In this document: positions 8,516 through 17,485 of the stretch, piece after piece | How positions within the stretch are numbered: the first letter of the stretch is position 1 | Layout: the number at the start of each line of letters is the position of its first letter | Source: Alkaliphilus metalliredigens QYMF | GTDB lineage: Bacteria > Bacillota > Clostridia > Peptostreptococcales > Natronincolaceae | Direction: 5' to 3' | NCBI RefSeq assembly: GCF_000016985.1 | Contig: NC_009633.1 | Coordinates: 992,001-1,056,000, forward strand | Length of the DNA stretch: 64,000 nucleotides | Position numbers and translations under genes: made by a program | Notes under the pieces: model-generated | What the model was told of the DNA's origin: nothing | Databases searched by the model: none | What the model saw: the letters and a program-made list of their open reading frames with translations, nothing else

Positions 8516-8938
8516 TAATATAATATCATTCACACGAAGTGTACCTGAGTTAGAAGCAATAGCAAAAAACCACTCTTTAACTTATTGCGATAATGACTAT
8601 TGAACAACGGTGTTTGGCCACCAACTTACTAATAGTGCCACACTTCGGTTTTCTCCTGCTAGAATTTATAAGAACCAAAAGAAAACTTTAGAATTACTTA
8701 AGGTTGCCTTAAACTTGTTAGATGTCGAAAAATGTTATTATTGTAGTGAAAGAGTCAAATTATGCTTAAACATAGCAACTAATTACCTTTACACAATCTT
8801 GAAGAAGGTTGGCATGAATATATTAATTGCTTATTAGTGAAATCTACTATGCAAGAAATTATAAGGAAAAAGTATTGGGATGTAATATTCACATAAATAA
8901 ACAAATCTAGAACGTTAAAGTGAAAAGGAGGATAATCT
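8516..8938. other. Intergenic region before the surface-protein gene
   Basis: About 420 bases. An open frame at 8610-8837 lacks a ribosome binding site and has a composition unlike nearby genes, so I do not call it. GGAGGATAATCT just before 8939 is the RBS of the next gene. Confidence 0.45.
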
Positions 8939-11900
8939 ATGAATTGCAAAAAAAAGTACGAAAGAAGCATTTCACTATTTCTAACCATTCTTATGGTGAT
9001 ATCATTAATGGTTTCCACAAGCGCACAACCAAAACTATCTGACATTGCAGGACATTGGGCAGAAGGAACAATCAGGTTTATGGAATCGGAGGACATTATA
9101 GGAGGATATTCAGATGGTACATTTAAGCCCGACAATAATATAACACGAGCAGAATTTGCTACAATAGTTGTAAAGACGTATGACCTTCAAGGCGAAGAGG
9201 GAAAGATATTTAAAGACACTAAAGGTCACTGGGCAGAGAGTATTATAGCCACAGCAAATTATCATGGTATTGTTGGAGGATACGATGAAAATTCATTTGG
9301 CCCCGATGACTTTATAACACGTGAGCAGATGGCTGCCATGATAGTTAATGCTACTGAAATTTCCGATATAGATAGCAGCATAGTGTTTAGAGATGACAAC
9401 GAAATTTCATCATGGGCAAAAGAACATGTAGATAAGGTAGCAACAGTAGGATTAATGGGAGGTTATTCAGACAATACATTTAGACCTCAAAGGAATGCCA
9501 CTAGAGCTGAAGCAGCAACGGTTTTAAATAATGCAATGAATTTACTGAACGAAGAAGAAAAGAGTACCGTTTTTAATAAAGCAGGGGTGTACGGAGATGA
9601 AGATAAAACAACAGAAATTTTCAATGACGTGTTTATTAAAGCCAACGGAGTTACCCTTGATAATTATGTAATCCATGGGAATTTAACTATAACAGAAGAA
9701 GTTGGTGATGGTGAAGTTACTTTAAACGACGTAGACGTAAACGAAATTATATATGTCAACGGTGGTGGAGCTAACTCAATTTATATAAACGGAGGAAGTC
9801 ATAAAGAACTAGTAGTTAATAACACTCCAACAAAAATTGTTAGAGTGGTAGTAAGTAATTTAGGTAGAATTAACCTAGAAATTTCAGAGGAAGCAGTAGA
9901 CCAAGAAGTTATATTAGAAGGTCCATTTAATAATGTATCAGTAAAGGGAAACAACAATACTGTTACTACACAAGGTAAAACTACCGTAGAAGAAATCAAC
10001 GTTTCAAAAGAAAGTTCTAATGCTACGTTGCAAGTAAATAAAGATACTATAATAGAAAAATTAATACTTGATTCAAAAAGCACAGTTAACAATGAGAAAG
10101 ACACTATAAAAGATATTTCGGGGTCAGAAATGGCATCTTCTAGTATATCAAATACAGTGGAAAGAGAGAGAAGCGGCGGAGGAAGCAGTGGAGGAAGCGT
10201 TACGACCCCATCATATTCTTTAAATATTATTGCATCTAAGGGTAATGTGACAGGTGGGGGAAGTTATACAGCAGGGTCTGATATTACACTTACAGCTGAA
10301 CATCATGCTGGGTATGAATTAGCATACTGGGTGGAGGACGATGAAGTTATAAGTAGTGACTTAACATTTGAATACACAATGCCATCATCAAACACAACAG
10401 TAACCGCCTATTTTGTAAAAGAGGGATACATTCCAATAAGAACATCGGAAGATTTAGATGAAATTAGAAATAACTTAACAGGAAACTATCATCAAATAGC
10501 TAATATTGATTTAAAAAACCAAGAATGGACACCTATAGGTCCAGGAATAGATATGGGAAGGGGCCTGCCTGCTAAAGATTCAACATTTACAGGAACCTTT
10601 AACGGCAATGGATTCAATATAGAAAACCTTAGTATAAAAAAGGAACCAAATTTTGACGGAATAGAAACAACGGAAGATATCGACAACTTATTCTTCGTAG
10701 GGTTATTTGAAGTGGCTATGGGGGCAGATTTCAAAAATATTAACCTGATAAATGTAGAATCAGAGGGTCTTATAGTAGGGTCTTTAGCAGGGTCTTTAAT
10801 CCAAAGTAATATAAAAAATGTCCACGTTACAGGAAATGTTCATGGTGGAGGCGCAACAGGTGGGTTATCAGGACTTACAGAAGATTCAACTATAGAAAAT
10901 GTGTCCTTTAAAGGAAATGTCAGTGACAATGTGTCTTGGGAGGTTCCTGAAAACATTGTAAAAGGTGTTGGAGGTTTAATAGGGTATGCAGGAGAATCTA
11001 CAATATTAAAAAGTCTTACATCTGGTGAAGTAGAAGGGGATATCTATATAGGTGGACTTATTGGATATTCATATATATCAGTAATAAATAGTAGCGAAAG
11101 TAATTCTGACATATCAGGAAATAAGTACACGGGTGGACTAATAGGAAGAATGTATGAAGGAGAAATCAACGGTAGTCACTCAGAAGGCAATATTTCTGGA
11201 GAAGAATTTGTTGGAGGATTAGTAGGAAGTATATATAGTTATAACGATAACAAAGCATTTATAAAAGACAGTCATGCAAGTGGAGATGTAGAGGGATTAG
11301 ATAATGTTGGAGGATTAGTAGGAATATCCCAAGGAGTCATAGACAGTAGTCATGCTACTGGAGATGTTATCGGAGGGCAGCAAGTCGGAGGTTTAGTAGG
11401 AAGAAATACCAGAGAAGTCACTAACAGTTACGCCCTAGGAGTAGTTAGAGGGTACAATGAAGTGGGTGGGTTGGTAGGAAATAACAGTAGTGCTAATAGT
11501 AGCGTAATAGGAAGTTCAGCTAAAAATATTAGTATAGTCAGATTAGAAGGTGATGAAACATCCTTTGGAAGAGTTGTAGGATTCAACGAAGGAACATTAG
11601 AAAACAACTACGGAAATACTAGTATGTTAACTCCTTACGAAGGTGCATTTGATACAGTAGGAGATGACGATATAAATGGACAGAATAGAGATTTCAGCCA
11701 GATGTATAAAGTAGAGTTTAGCATTTCGGGAGGAACTGGGGATATTGATGCAACCGTAGATGGTAATATCATAAACTCGGGGGACAGTCTATATAAGTAT
11801 ACAACTGTTGAAATAGAAGTAAGACCTGAAATCGGTTACAGAGTTAAAAACTGGAAAATCAATGGAGAAGATATTGGGGATGTAGGAAAAACAAACAAAA

Positions 11901-14785
11901 CACTACAAATAGATTCCGATTATGATACAGAAGTCATACTGGAAGTAGCGCCAAATAACGATATAACATTTACAGAACAACCGAAAAACGGTTTTATAGA
12001 AGGAGAAGGTAGTTACGAAGAAGGAGAAGTTGTTAACCTTAAAGCTACACCTGATGCAGGGTACGAATTAGCTTATTGGGTAATAGATAATGAGGTTGTG
12101 AGCCATCAACCAAACTTTGAGTATACAATGCCTTCAAGTAATAAAGAAGTAAGTGCGTACTTTGTAAAAGAAGGGCACTTACCCGTAAGAACAGTAGAAG
12201 AGTTAGATAATATCAGAAACAATTTAGATAAGAAGCATTATCAAGTAGCAGATATAGACTTACAAGGTCTTGATTGGGTACCTATAGGTGTGTACGATGA
12301 GTTAAAAGACGCACCACCAGAAAAAGAAAACGCATTCAATGGGACGTTCGATGGAAGTAACCATACAATATACAATCTAACAGCAGTAGAAGACGAAGGT
12401 CTTACACCAGAAGAAAAATACGCAGGAGAAGGAATACCGTTGGCAGGCTTATTTGATGCAGCCGTTGAAGCAACATTTAAAAACATAAATATAATAGATG
12501 CTAGTACGGGAGGATTCATATCAGGGGCATTAGTAGGGTATTTAGCAGATAGTACCATAGAAAATGTACACGTTACAGGAAATATACAGGGGCATGTTAT
12601 AACAGGAGGAATAATTGGAATAATGGAACGGGGAGAAATACGTGGAAGTTCCTTTATAGGCAACGTAGAGTGTACACCAGGCGATATAGGACAATCAGGA
12701 GGCATACTGGGACTTGGGGAAGAAGATGTTACAATTATAGACAGCTTCTCCGAAGGAACTGTTACAGGACGAAGAAACGTAGGTGGTTTAGCAGCTTCTA
12801 TGAGAGACGGGCATATAGAGAATAGTTACTCGAAATCTACTATTAGTGGGACTGAAGACACAGGTGGTTTAGTGGGACTAGCTGACGGAACCGCAGTAAT
12901 AGATAGCTATGCAGAAGGAGATGTTTATGGCGTTTCAAGCGTAGGAGGTCTAATAGGTAGAGTCTCCGCAAATGACGGCAGAATGACTGTTGATAGCAGT
13001 TATGCTACAGGAAACGTAACGGGTATACACAGAATAGGTGGTTTAATAGGTAATAATAATGGTGAAATTAATAATAGTCACGGGTATGGCGACGTCGAGG
13101 GTGACCGTTATATAGGCGGTTTAGTAGGGGATAATCAATGGAAAATTAAAGATAGTTCTGCATCAGGAACAGTTAGTGGAAACTATTTTGTCGGAGGGAT
13201 TCAAGGCATAGGTAGTAACATAGGGTCATTAGAAAACAGCTCAGCTAAAAATCCTAGTATAATAAGATTAGAAGGAGAAGAAACTTCCTTTGGTAGAATT
13301 GCAGGAAGAAACGAACTTAATTTAGCAAACAACTATGCTAGAGTAAATATGGTAGAGCCATTCGAAGGTGCATTCGACATTACAGGATTAAATACGATTA
13401 ACGGAGAGAGTGTAGACTTTAACGCAGAATATAAAGTTGAATTCAGAACCACAGGAGGAAACGCAACAATCGAAGCAACTGCCGAAGGTAGTAGTTTAAG
13501 CTCAGGAGATACAGTACAGAGTCTTAAAACAGTCGTATTTAACGTAACGCCAGAAAATGGTAACGAAGTCGTTAGTTGGAAAATAAACGATGTGGATATA
13601 GGTAACGAGGGACAAACAACCAAAGAAATAGTTGTAGCTTCTGACATTGACATTGAAGTCATAATTCAAGAACCAGACCCTTCATACAGCGTTAATTTCA
13701 GTTCACAATACGGAGAGGTTACTATAGAGGCGATAGTAAATGGTACTAACATAGGGGACGGGGACAGAGTAACCGTTGGAGATACAGTAGAATTTGCAGT
13801 AAACTATCCTATTAAATACGAAGTAGAAGACTGGGAAGTTAATGGGGTAAGTACTGGAGTAGACAGTAACGAATACCAACTAGAAATTACAGAAGATGTT
13901 ACAATAGAAGTGATACTAAAAGAATTACCAACACACCAGATTAGCTTTTCTGTACAACCTAATGATGGAGCTACAATAACTGCCGAACTGGAAGACTCAA
14001 CTAAATTAAGTTCAGGAGATGGAGTTCCAGAAGGAGCTATAGTAACCTTTAAAGTTGAACTTAATGATAATTATATAATATATGGTTGGATGGTAGGTAC
14101 AGACACAGTAGGGATTGGTCAAAAAGAAATTCAACTATCTATAGAAAGTTCGACAATGGTAAATGCACTACTAGAAGAAGCGCCTGAGGAAACTCAACCT
14201 ATAGCACATACTGAAGTAGAATTAATTGTAGGGAACACATTTAATGAGAGTTACACAGCAGGAAACCTAATAACAGATGCTGTCAATAACACTGTAACAG
14301 ATGAGGTTTACGGAAACATCGCCTTTTTACCAGGAAATATTATGGACACGGTAAGCAGCATTAGTCCAGGACCTGTGTATGAAAAAGATTTAATTGAAAT
14401 ATACACAATGTTTATCGGTATCAACAATGTAGTAACAGGGGAATTAAAAGGACAAGACATTAAAGATTTTCTACTCACAGAATCACAAAAATCCAATAAT
14501 GCACCTGTGCAGGTTTCAGGAATAAAGTACGATGTTTTTATAGGAGATGAGGGTACAGTTACAGATGTAGAACTATTCATGATGGACGGGGAAGATTTAG
14601 ACTTAGACGAAACTTACAAAGTAGCATTTTGTTCTAACGAATACGAGGAGTATAACTTAGACGGTAAAATATCAAACAAAGCTACCACTTCAGATACAAT
14701 AAAGGATATACTAATAGACTATGTAGAAAATCTTTTAAATCCTATACCAGCTTCTTTAGGGGATACTAGGATTAAGGTAATATAA
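8939..14785 (+). CDS. Giant S-layer-anchored GLUG-repeat surface protein
   Basis: 1948 aa. Signal peptide (about 1-29, ending in STSAQ). Three SLH domains (about 32-205) each with GHWAE/SWAKE, GGYSDGTF and TRAE signatures, for binding to the secondary cell-wall polymer. A beta-rich segment (about 215-395), then a Gly/Ser linker. Next come two copies of a long module, each starting with a GYELAYW-type bacterial repeat followed by a domain with IADIDL/VADIDL and many GLUG motifs (GGLIG, GGLVG). Several more InlB/Flg_new-like beta repeats follow (about 1490-1750). The last 195 residues match the C-terminal domain of 5'-nucleotidases (AGNLITDAV, FLPGNIM), without the metallophosphatase domain. 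Probably a surface adhesin or polymer-binding protein; substrate unknown. Confidence 0.85.
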   Translation: MNCKKKYERSISLFLTILMVISLMVSTSAQPKLSDIAGHWAEGTIRFMESEDIIGGYSDGTFKPDNNITRAEFATIVVKTYDLQGEEGKIFKDTKGHWAESIIATANYHGIVGGYDENSFGPDDFITREQMAAMIVNATEISDIDSSIVFRDDNEISSWAKEHVDKVATVGLMGGYSDNTFRPQRNATRAEAATVLNNAMNLLNEEEKSTVFNKAGVYGDEDKTTEIFNDVFIKANGVTLDNYVIHGNLTITEEVGDGEVTLNDVDVNEIIYVNGGGANSIYINGGSHKELVVNNTPTKIVRVVVSNLGRINLEISEEAVDQEVILEGPFNNVSVKGNNNTVTTQGKTTVEEINVSKESSNATLQVNKDTIIEKLILDSKSTVNNEKDTIKDISGSEMASSSISNTVERERSGGGSSGGSVTTPSYSLNIIASKGNVTGGGSYTAGSDITLTAEHHAGYELAYWVEDDEVISSDLTFEYTMPSSNTTVTAYFVKEGYIPIRTSEDLDEIRNNLTGNYHQIANIDLKNQEWTPIGPGIDMGRGLPAKDSTFTGTFNGNGFNIENLSIKKEPNFDGIETTEDIDNLFFVGLFEVAMGADFKNINLINVESEGLIVGSLAGSLIQSNIKNVHVTGNVHGGGATGGLSGLTEDSTIENVSFKGNVSDNVSWEVPENIVKGVGGLIGYAGESTILKSLTSGEVEGDIYIGGLIGYSYISVINSSESNSDISGNKYTGGLIGRMYEGEINGSHSEGNISGEEFVGGLVGSIYSYNDNKAFIKDSHASGDVEGLDNVGGLVGISQGVIDSSHATGDVIGGQQVGGLVGRNTREVTNSYALGVVRGYNEVGGLVGNNSSANSSVIGSSAKNISIVRLEGDETSFGRVVGFNEGTLENNYGNTSMLTPYEGAFDTVGDDDINGQNRDFSQMYKVEFSISGGTGDIDATVDGNIINSGDSLYKYTTVEIEVRPEIGYRVKNWKINGEDIGDVGKTNKTLQIDSDYDTEVILEVAPNNDITFTEQPKNGFIEGEGSYEEGEVVNLKATPDAGYELAYWVIDNEVVSHQPNFEYTMPSSNKEVSAYFVKEGHLPVRTVEELDNIRNNLDKKHYQVADIDLQGLDWVPIGVYDELKDAPPEKENAFNGTFDGSNHTIYNLTAVEDEGLTPEEKYAGEGIPLAGLFDAAVEATFKNINIIDASTGGFISGALVGYLADSTIENVHVTGNIQGHVITGGIIGIMERGEIRGSSFIGNVECTPGDIGQSGGILGLGEEDVTIIDSFSEGTVTGRRNVGGLAASMRDGHIENSYSKSTISGTEDTGGLVGLADGTAVIDSYAEGDVYGVSSVGGLIGRVSANDGRMTVDSSYATGNVTGIHRIGGLIGNNNGEINNSHGYGDVEGDRYIGGLVGDNQWKIKDSSASGTVSGNYFVGGIQGIGSNIGSLENSSAKNPSIIRLEGEETSFGRIAGRNELNLANNYARVNMVEPFEGAFDITGLNTINGESVDFNAEYKVEFRTTGGNATIEATAEGSSLSSGDTVQSLKTVVFNVTPENGNEVVSWKINDVDIGNEGQTTKEIVVASDIDIEVIIQEPDPSYSVNFSSQYGEVTIEAIVNGTNIGDGDRVTVGDTVEFAVNYPIKYEVEDWEVNGVSTGVDSNEYQLEITEDVTIEVILKELPTHQISFSVQPNDGATITAELEDSTKLSSGDGVPEGAIVTFKVELNDNYIIYGWMVGTDTVGIGQKEIQLSIESSTMVNALLEEAPEETQPIAHTEVELIVGNTFNESYTAGNLITDAVNNTVTDEVYGNIAFLPGNIMDTVSSISPGPVYEKDLIEIYTMFIGINNVVTGELKGQDIKDFLLTESQKSNNAPVQVSGIKYDVFIGDEGTVTDVELFMMDGEDLDLDETYKVAFCSNEYEEYNLDGKISNKATTSDTIKDILIDYVENLLNPIPASLGDTRIKVI

Positions 14786-14811
14786 GACAGGTAAACTCAT
14801 ATTGAAAAACC

Positions 14812-14856
14812 AAAAAGGGCTGTTGCACTAAGTAATTAGTGCACAGTTCCTTTTTT
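14812..14856 (+). terminator. Terminator after surface-protein gene
   Basis: AAGGGCTGTTGCACTAA ... TTAGTGCACAGTTCCTTTTTT hairpin, imperfect but long, ending in a T run. Confidence 0.75.
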
Positions 14857-14939
14857 GATATATATAAAATCCCAGGCTGCAAAAATATGGAGGTTTAATG
14901 GTAAACGGTAAATAATGCGTTTACTTTGTACTTTCGAAG

Positions 14940-15107
14940 TACGTTGAAACAGGATTTGAAGAGCTTGATCAGGAGAAGCTACCACGCTTACTGGAATTAA
15001 AATATCACTCAATTGCAGATGCAGTAGAGGAGCTTGGTGGAGTGCAGAAGATAGAAAAAACTTTTATGGCTTTTCAGAAACATTTGTATAAGAAAAAAGC
15101 ATCATAG
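14940..15107 (+). pseudogene. hsdR: Type I restriction HsdR, C-terminal remnant
   Basis: 55 codons ending at TAG 15107. They read YVETGFEELDQEKLPRLLEL, then KYHSIADAVEELGG and FMAFQKHLYKKKAS. This matches the closing segment of HsdR, the translocase/nuclease subunit of type I systems. No start, no RBS and no hsdM/hsdS nearby: a relic showing that the element once carried a type I system. Confidence 0.72.
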
Positions 15108-15158
15108 TAGTACATTGCCGGGTGTATTAAAGTATCTTTATCTTAATACAACAAGAAG

Positions 15159-15183
15159 TCCCCTATCCTCTATAGGTGGGGGA
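15159..15183 (+). repeat. Left-end hairpin of IS200/IS605 element
   Basis: Imperfect palindrome CCCCTATCCTCTATAGGTGGGG upstream of tnpA (positions 15160-15181), the presumed TnpA binding hairpin. Confidence 0.6.
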
Positions 15184-15266
15184 TGAATTGTTGTCCCTTG
15201 AGCCGCGACCTAATATATGGTATAATATACATAATTAGTCATATCCCATATAAAGAAGGTGTACTC

Positions 15267-15668
15267 ATGGAATTAGATAATAATAATCACTCGGTATTCT
15301 TGATGTACTATCATCTTGTTTTGGTGGTAAAGTACAGACGCAGGGTAATTGATCACCCTATTTCTGAAGAACTCAAAGCCATATTTGTCAAAATTGCGTC
15401 AAATTATAATATCACCTTACAGGAATGGAACCATGACATAGATCATATACATATTTTGTTCAAGGCACACCCTAATTCACAACTATCAAAATTCATCAAT
15501 GCCTATAAAAGTGCAAGTTCAAGACTCGTGAAAAAAGAGTATCCTGCCATAAGAGAAAAGCTATGGAAGGAGTATTTCTGGGCCAGGAGTTTTTGCCTAT
15601 TGACCACTGGGGACGTATCGGTAGAAGTGATAAAAGGATATATTGAAAGCCAAGGTGAAAAGTCATGA
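15267..15668 (+). CDS. tnpA: IS200/IS605 transposase TnpA (Y1 HUH)
   Basis: 133 aa from ATG 15267 (AAGAAGGTG upstream). The longer reading from 15183 would cover the left-end hairpin and adds a non-family leader. HUH motif in DHIHILF (about residue 60) and nucleophile Tyr in IKGYIESQ near the C-terminus are both present. It cuts and rejoins single-stranded element ends. Overlaps tnpB by 4 bp. Confidence 0.9.
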   Translation: MELDNNNHSVFLMYYHLVLVVKYRRRVIDHPISEELKAIFVKIASNYNITLQEWNHDIDHIHILFKAHPNSQLSKFINAYKSASSRLVKKEYPAIREKLWKEYFWARSFCLLTTGDVSVEVIKGYIESQGEKS

Positions 15669-16786
15669 ACAAAGCCTATAAGTATCGAATCATTCCAAAC
15701 AGAGAGCAAGAAGAACTCATCAAGAAAACCTTCGGATGTGTTCGATTTATCTACAATCAAATGCTTTCAAATCGAAAAGAAATATATGAAAAGTATAAAC
15801 ATGACAAGCTAGCATTGAAACAACAAAAATATCTCACTCCCGCCAATTATAAGGGTGAATTTCCATGGCTAAAAGAAGTAGATAGCCTGGCACTTGCAAA
15901 TGCCCAACTCAATCTAAATACAGCCTATGGTAATTTCTTTAGAGATCACTCAATTGGATTCCCAAAATTCAAAAGCAAGCATAGAGATAAAAAAAGCTAT
16001 ACAACCAATAATCAAAAAGGAACCATCAGACTGGTGGATAACAGTCATATTCGGGTGCCCAAATTAAAAGGTGTAAAGATAAAGATGCACAGACAATTAC
16101 CTGAAGATTCAGTGATTAAGTCTGCTACCATTAGTGAAACGGCTACAGGGAAATATTATATATCCATACTTGTGGAGTTTGATATACAAATAGATTTAGT
16201 CATGGCAACTAAGGAAACAACACTAGGATTAGACTACTCTTCAAAAGAACTATATGTAGATAATGAAGGAGACATAGGCAACTATCCTAGATATTATCGC
16301 CAAGCCGAAGCAAAGCTTAAAAAAGAACAAAGAAAGCTATCTAAACGTAAAAAAGGTAGCCAAAACAGAGAAAAGCAACGTCAAAAAGTAGCTAAACTTC
16401 ATGAAAAAGTAGCAAATCAAAGAAAGGACTTCTTACACAAGAAATCAAGGCAGATAGCCAATGCCTATGATGCAATCGTGATAGAAGATCTAAATATGCG
16501 AAGCATGGCACAAGGATTAAAACTTGCTAAGTCAACTAATGATAATGGATTTGGTATGCTAAGAACATTTTTAGAATACAAGCTCAAGGAACAGGGAAAG
16601 CAACTTGTGGTCATTAACAAATGGTATCCCTCTAGTAAGCTTTGTCGATTTTGTAATAGAGTCAATAGGGACTTGACACTTTCGGAGCGTGTTTGGACTT
16701 GTTTCTGTGGAGAAGTAATTGAGAGAGATATAAACGCTGCAATCAATATAAGGAATGAAGGATGTAGAATAATAGGCGTAGCCTAG
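15665..16786 (+). CDS. tnpB: TnpB RNA-guided nuclease
   Basis: 373 aa, typical length. OrfB N-terminal region, then a RuvC-like nuclease: motif I Asp in LGLDYSSKELYVDNEG, motif II Glu in IVIEDLNM, a zinc ribbon CRFC ... CFC, and the third Asp in ERDINAAINI. All three acidic residues are present, so it is predicted active. Known family role: omega-RNA-guided cleavage of the donor site after element excision. The guide RNA is expected from the tnpB 3' end and the right end. Confidence 0.9.
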   Translation: MNKAYKYRIIPNREQEELIKKTFGCVRFIYNQMLSNRKEIYEKYKHDKLALKQQKYLTPANYKGEFPWLKEVDSLALANAQLNLNTAYGNFFRDHSIGFPKFKSKHRDKKSYTTNNQKGTIRLVDNSHIRVPKLKGVKIKMHRQLPEDSVIKSATISETATGKYYISILVEFDIQIDLVMATKETTLGLDYSSKELYVDNEGDIGNYPRYYRQAEAKLKKEQRKLSKRKKGSQNREKQRQKVAKLHEKVANQRKDFLHKKSRQIANAYDAIVIEDLNMRSMAQGLKLAKSTNDNGFGMLRTFLEYKLKEQGKQLVVINKWYPSSKLCRFCNRVNRDLTLSERVWTCFCGEVIERDINAAINIRNEGCRIIGVA

Positions 16787-16905
16787 AATAGATGAAGAAA
16801 CCGTTGGGCAGACGGAGTTAGCTTGGTAATTATATCAGCATGAGCTGATACGTCCCAAGAAGCCCCCACCTCTAAGTGTTAACGTAGGTGGTGGGAGTAT
16901 GTCAC
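16690..16905 (+). ncRNA. Candidate omegaRNA / right end of the IS element
   Basis: Inferred from family biology: the scaffold is normally encoded by the end of tnpB and the right end. Here it includes hairpins ATCAGC-ATGA-GCTGAT (about 16838-16853) and the terminal stem 16863-16895; the guide would be the sequence just outside the element. No direct evidence of transcription. Confidence 0.45.
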
Positions 16906-17054
16906 AATCACTACATAGATATTCTACTACAATACTACTACTACTATAAAAAACTATAATTCTCTATAATACTAAATACAAATAATAGATTGCGAAATAC
17001 TTGAAACAAGCGCTTATGATGCGTTATAAATCTCAATGATACAAAGAACCTCAA

Positions 17055-17100
17055 ACTTCGAATCTGAAGGTCGGGGGTTCGAATCCCTCAAGGCGCGCCA
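17055..17100 (+). repeat. attR: 46-bp tRNA-Arg 3' copy
   Basis: Exact match to 5270-5315. The tRNA-like 5' half is absent, so this is not a functional tRNA gene. It marks the right boundary of the integrated element. Confidence 0.93.
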
Positions 17101-17102
17101 AG

Positions 17103-17145
17103 CAAAAGCCTGTAATCGTAATGATTACAGGCTTTTGTGTTTTTT
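17103..17145 (+). terminator. Original tRNA-operon terminator, displaced
   Basis: AAAGCCTGTAATC / GATTACAGGCTTT perfect stem with a T-rich tail right after attR; presumably the native end of the tRNA transcript before integration. Confidence 0.85.
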
Positions 17146-17485
17146 GACACTATGTGTAGAATACTACGAAGTATGCCACTTTTAATTAAATGTCACTATT
17201 TGGCATAAAATGTGTATACAATTTTTTAGGGTTTTTGATGCATCTTGAACAACACGATTTAAATCATGACTATAAATAAATGTAGTTTTATGTAGAAATT
17301 TAGAAGGAAACCACGAAATTATATAGAATTATAATATTAAATGCTAGGCATATAGAACTATAGAATTATAGACATGGGATTGAAGACCTGATGCTTACGT
17401 TTTTTAAATTTTATGTGTATACTACAATGGTTAAAAAGACGGGATTGGTTTGAATTTTGGATAGGTTTTAAGGAGGTTGCGTAAA
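17146..17485. other. Leader region of the GGDEF/HD-GYP gene
   Basis: About 340 AT-rich bases. I looked for a c-di-GMP riboswitch core and did not see one. AAGGAGG at 17470-17476 is the RBS of the next gene. Confidence 0.45.

Larger units (their letters stand above)
15150..16905 (+). mobile_element. IS200/IS605-family element with tnpA and tnpB
   Basis: About 1.75 kb. tnpA and tnpB overlap by 4 bp. Subterminal hairpins at the left (15159-15183, CCCCTAT ... TAGGTGGGG) and right (16863-16895, CCCCCACC ... GGTGGTGGG) replace inverted repeats, as expected for single-strand HUH transposition. Both genes look intact. Exact ends and target site are not certain from sequence alone. Confidence 0.85.
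5270..17054. mobile_element. 11.8-kb integrated element in tRNA-Arg(TCG), degraded
   Basis: Bounded by a 46-bp direct repeat of the tRNA-Arg 3' end. A tyrosine integrase lies next to the left end and points toward it. The original terminator of the tRNA operon is displaced to just beyond the right repeat. The contents are decayed: broken integrase, istA and hsdR fragments, short orphan ORFs. The apparently intact genes are the 1948-aa surface protein and an IS200/IS605 element. No conjugation, capsid or replication gene was recognised, so the original type (small genomic island, ICE or prophage remnant) cannot be decided. Confidence 0.88.

Noticed and set aside
8610-8837. 75-codon + strand frame before the surface-protein gene
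   Set aside because: No RBS, no recognisable features, and the region looks like IS-flanking debris.
15183-15266. Longer N-terminus for tnpA
   Set aside because: It begins inside the left-end hairpin and adds residues not seen in the family; ATG 15267 has its own RBS.
17055-17100. An eighth tRNA gene
   Set aside because: Only the 3' half is present; it is the attR copy.
17146-17485. c-di-GMP riboswitch before the GGDEF/HD-GYP gene
   Set aside because: The conserved core sequences of classes I and II are not visible.
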